From positions 1-7,148 of the forward strand of contig JAGBXG010000379.1 in NCBI GenBank assembly GCA_017629415.1: a DNA stretch of 7,148 nucleotides, given 5' to 3'. The position numbers and the translations under genes were made by a program. This DNA is from Pseudomonadota bacterium (GTDB lineage Bacteria > Myxococcota > Bradymonadia > UBA4248). The notes beneath the pieces are model-generated. The model had not been told where the DNA came from and ran no database searches. It worked only from the letters and a program-made list of their open reading frames with translations. Positions 6,788-7,148 of the stretch are shown here, piece after piece. Positions within the stretch are counted from its first letter, which is position 1; each line of letters starts with the position of its first letter.

Positions 6788-6849
6788 GGTTCCAAGGGGC
6801 TCAGCCCTTTGGTGGGGATTGGGGCGAAGCCCCAAAAGAACTTTGCATA
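6788..6849. repeat. Double-hairpin intergenic repeat, copy B
   Basis: Hairpin 1: CCAAGGGGCT (6792-6801) and AGCCCTTTGG (6803-6812), paired except for one G-T wobble. Hairpin 2: TTGGGGC (6819-6825), GAA, GCCCCAA (6829-6835), perfect. The centres are 25 bases apart, as in copy A. Copies A and B differ at both arms of hairpin 2 (TGTGGGGC/GCCCCACA against TTGGGGC/GCCCCAA) yet each remains fully paired. Confidence 0.75.
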
Positions 6850-6854
6850 CTTCT

Positions 6855-6930
6855 TAGGGGGGCAAGCCCCCTACGGCGCTATTTGCTTTGCAAATACGCG
6901 CCTACCCCCGATGCGGGGCTTTGCCCCGCA
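6855..6930. repeat. Cluster of three GC-rich hairpins
   Basis: Hairpin 1: TAGGGGG (6855-6861) and CCCCCTA (6867-6873) around GCAAG. Hairpin 2: GGCGC plus TATTTGC (6875-6886), TTT, then GCAAATA, a bulged C and GCGCC (6890-6902). Hairpin 3: TGCGGGGC (6912-6919), TTT, GCCCCGCA (6923-6930). The G-run of hairpin 1 could instead pair with CCCCC at 6905-6909. The cluster begins five bases after copy B and may be one composite element with it. No coding or known RNA family is recognised. Confidence 0.7.
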
Positions 6931-6974
6931 ACGCCCCCAAATCAGCATGATTCAGTCCTTTCCTAAATGCGGTG

Positions 6975-7002
6975 TTGAAATCCCCTCAAAGACCGCCATA
7001 AA
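6975..7002 (+). promoter_or_regulatory. Possible promoter of the 3'-partial lipoprotein gene
   Basis: TTGAAA (6975-6980), a 16-base spacer and CATAAA (6997-7002) stand just upstream of the ATG at 7027, giving a leader of about 20 bases. The -35 is good and the -10 is weak. Confidence 0.3.
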
Positions 7003-7026
7003 CAGCATGACAGAAGAGAGTAAGAA

Positions 7027-7148
7027 ATGAAACAGCAGAGATGGATAACCCTCATTTTTTTCGCATCATTATTGTCGGTATTCAGTTTAGGATGTTCAAA
7101 ACAAACGCCTGAACCTACAAAATCTTCCGATGCACCGGCTGCTGAAGC
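7027..7148 (+). CDS. Predicted lipoprotein, 3'-partial (runs off the window)
   Basis: Only the first 40 codons are present. They give a typical exported start: MKQQRW, a hydrophobic stretch (residues 7-22), then SLGC with Cys23 as the probable lipidated residue. A polar linker rich in Pro, Ser and Ala follows (QTPEPTKSSDAPAAEA), as is usual between a lipid anchor and a folded domain. The Ser at the -3 position of the lipobox is unusual (Leu is the norm), so cleavage by ordinary signal peptidase is an alternative. A purine-rich GAGAG at 7016-7020 serves as a modest ribosome binding site. The gene diverges from the beta-helix lipoprotein and is the third lipoprotein in a row. The function cannot be told from this fragment. 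Confidence 0.7.
   Translation, partial: MKQQRWITLIFFASLLSVFSLGCSKQTPEPTKSSDAPAAE

Larger units (their letters stand above)
6588..7026. other. 439-base divergent intergenic region without a convincing gene
   Basis: The stretch separates two divergently read lipoprotein genes. It holds a ribosome binding site at each end, a decayed (6633-6695) and an intact (6788-6849) copy of the double-hairpin repeat, and a cluster of three more hairpins (6855-6930). Open frames across it, such as plus-strand 6785-7030, run through the hairpins, lack a ribosome binding site and do not resemble a protein. Between the two repeat copies, AAACGTTA occurs at 6736 and 6770, and GTTAG (6740) is inverted as CTAAC (6759). 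I assign these no function. Confidence 0.7.

Noticed and set aside
6785..7030. Plus-strand open frame of 81 codons across the intergenic hairpins
   Set aside because: Its peptide is a translation of the hairpin repeats, with no ribosome binding site. Such frames are a common false call in repeat elements.

Overview
The window is 7148 bases of AT-leaning bacterial DNA (my estimate is a little over 40% GC). It holds three complete genes and two genes cut by its edges. Two lines of evidence suggest a gut- or anaerobe-associated member of the Myxococcota/Bradymonadia-like 'deltaproteobacterial' lineages. One is the run of lipoproteins with Cys/Asp-rich repeats of the 'CPDDPDKTxPGxCGCG...DSDGDGxxDC' kind. 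The other is a clostridial-looking oxygen/NO detoxification flavoprotein. This placement is inference from protein style, not from a marker gene.

Layout. Bases 1-1706 (+) encode nearly all of a flavodiiron protein; its first few dozen residues lie before the window. It carries a flavin-reductase-like domain and a C-terminal rubredoxin in the same chain. Bases 1744-2247 (+) encode dihydrofolate reductase, 37 bases behind it and probably cotranscribed. Bases 2248-2380 hold a possible promoter, a perfect 10-bp-arm palindrome and a strong ribosome binding site. They lead into a large lipoprotein (2381-4855, +) made of a lipobox, a Cys/Asp-rich repeat stalk and about ten 27-32-residue GLUG-like beta-helix repeats. 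A short convergent gap (4856-4991) contains a double-hairpin repeat. A second lipoprotein on the minus strand (4992-6587) has a Cys-rich N-terminus and a pectate-lyase-like right-handed beta-helix. The divergent gap 6588-7026 has no convincing gene. It is built largely of two more copies of the double-hairpin repeat plus a cluster of three further GC hairpins. A third lipoprotein starts at 7027 and runs off the end.

How the parts fit. The first two genes are cytoplasmic housekeeping/stress functions: reduction of O2 or NO to protect an anaerobe, and folate reduction. The rest is a surface-protein region with three predicted lipoproteins in a row. Two of them share the plan lipid anchor, Cys/Asp-rich segment, beta-helix. 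No defence system, CRISPR array, transposase, phage gene or RNA gene is visible. The points most worth a second look are the one-chain FprA-Hrb fusion, the modular lipoproteins, and the dispersed double-hairpin repeat family present as three copies of different decay. I see no strong evidence for a wholly new system.
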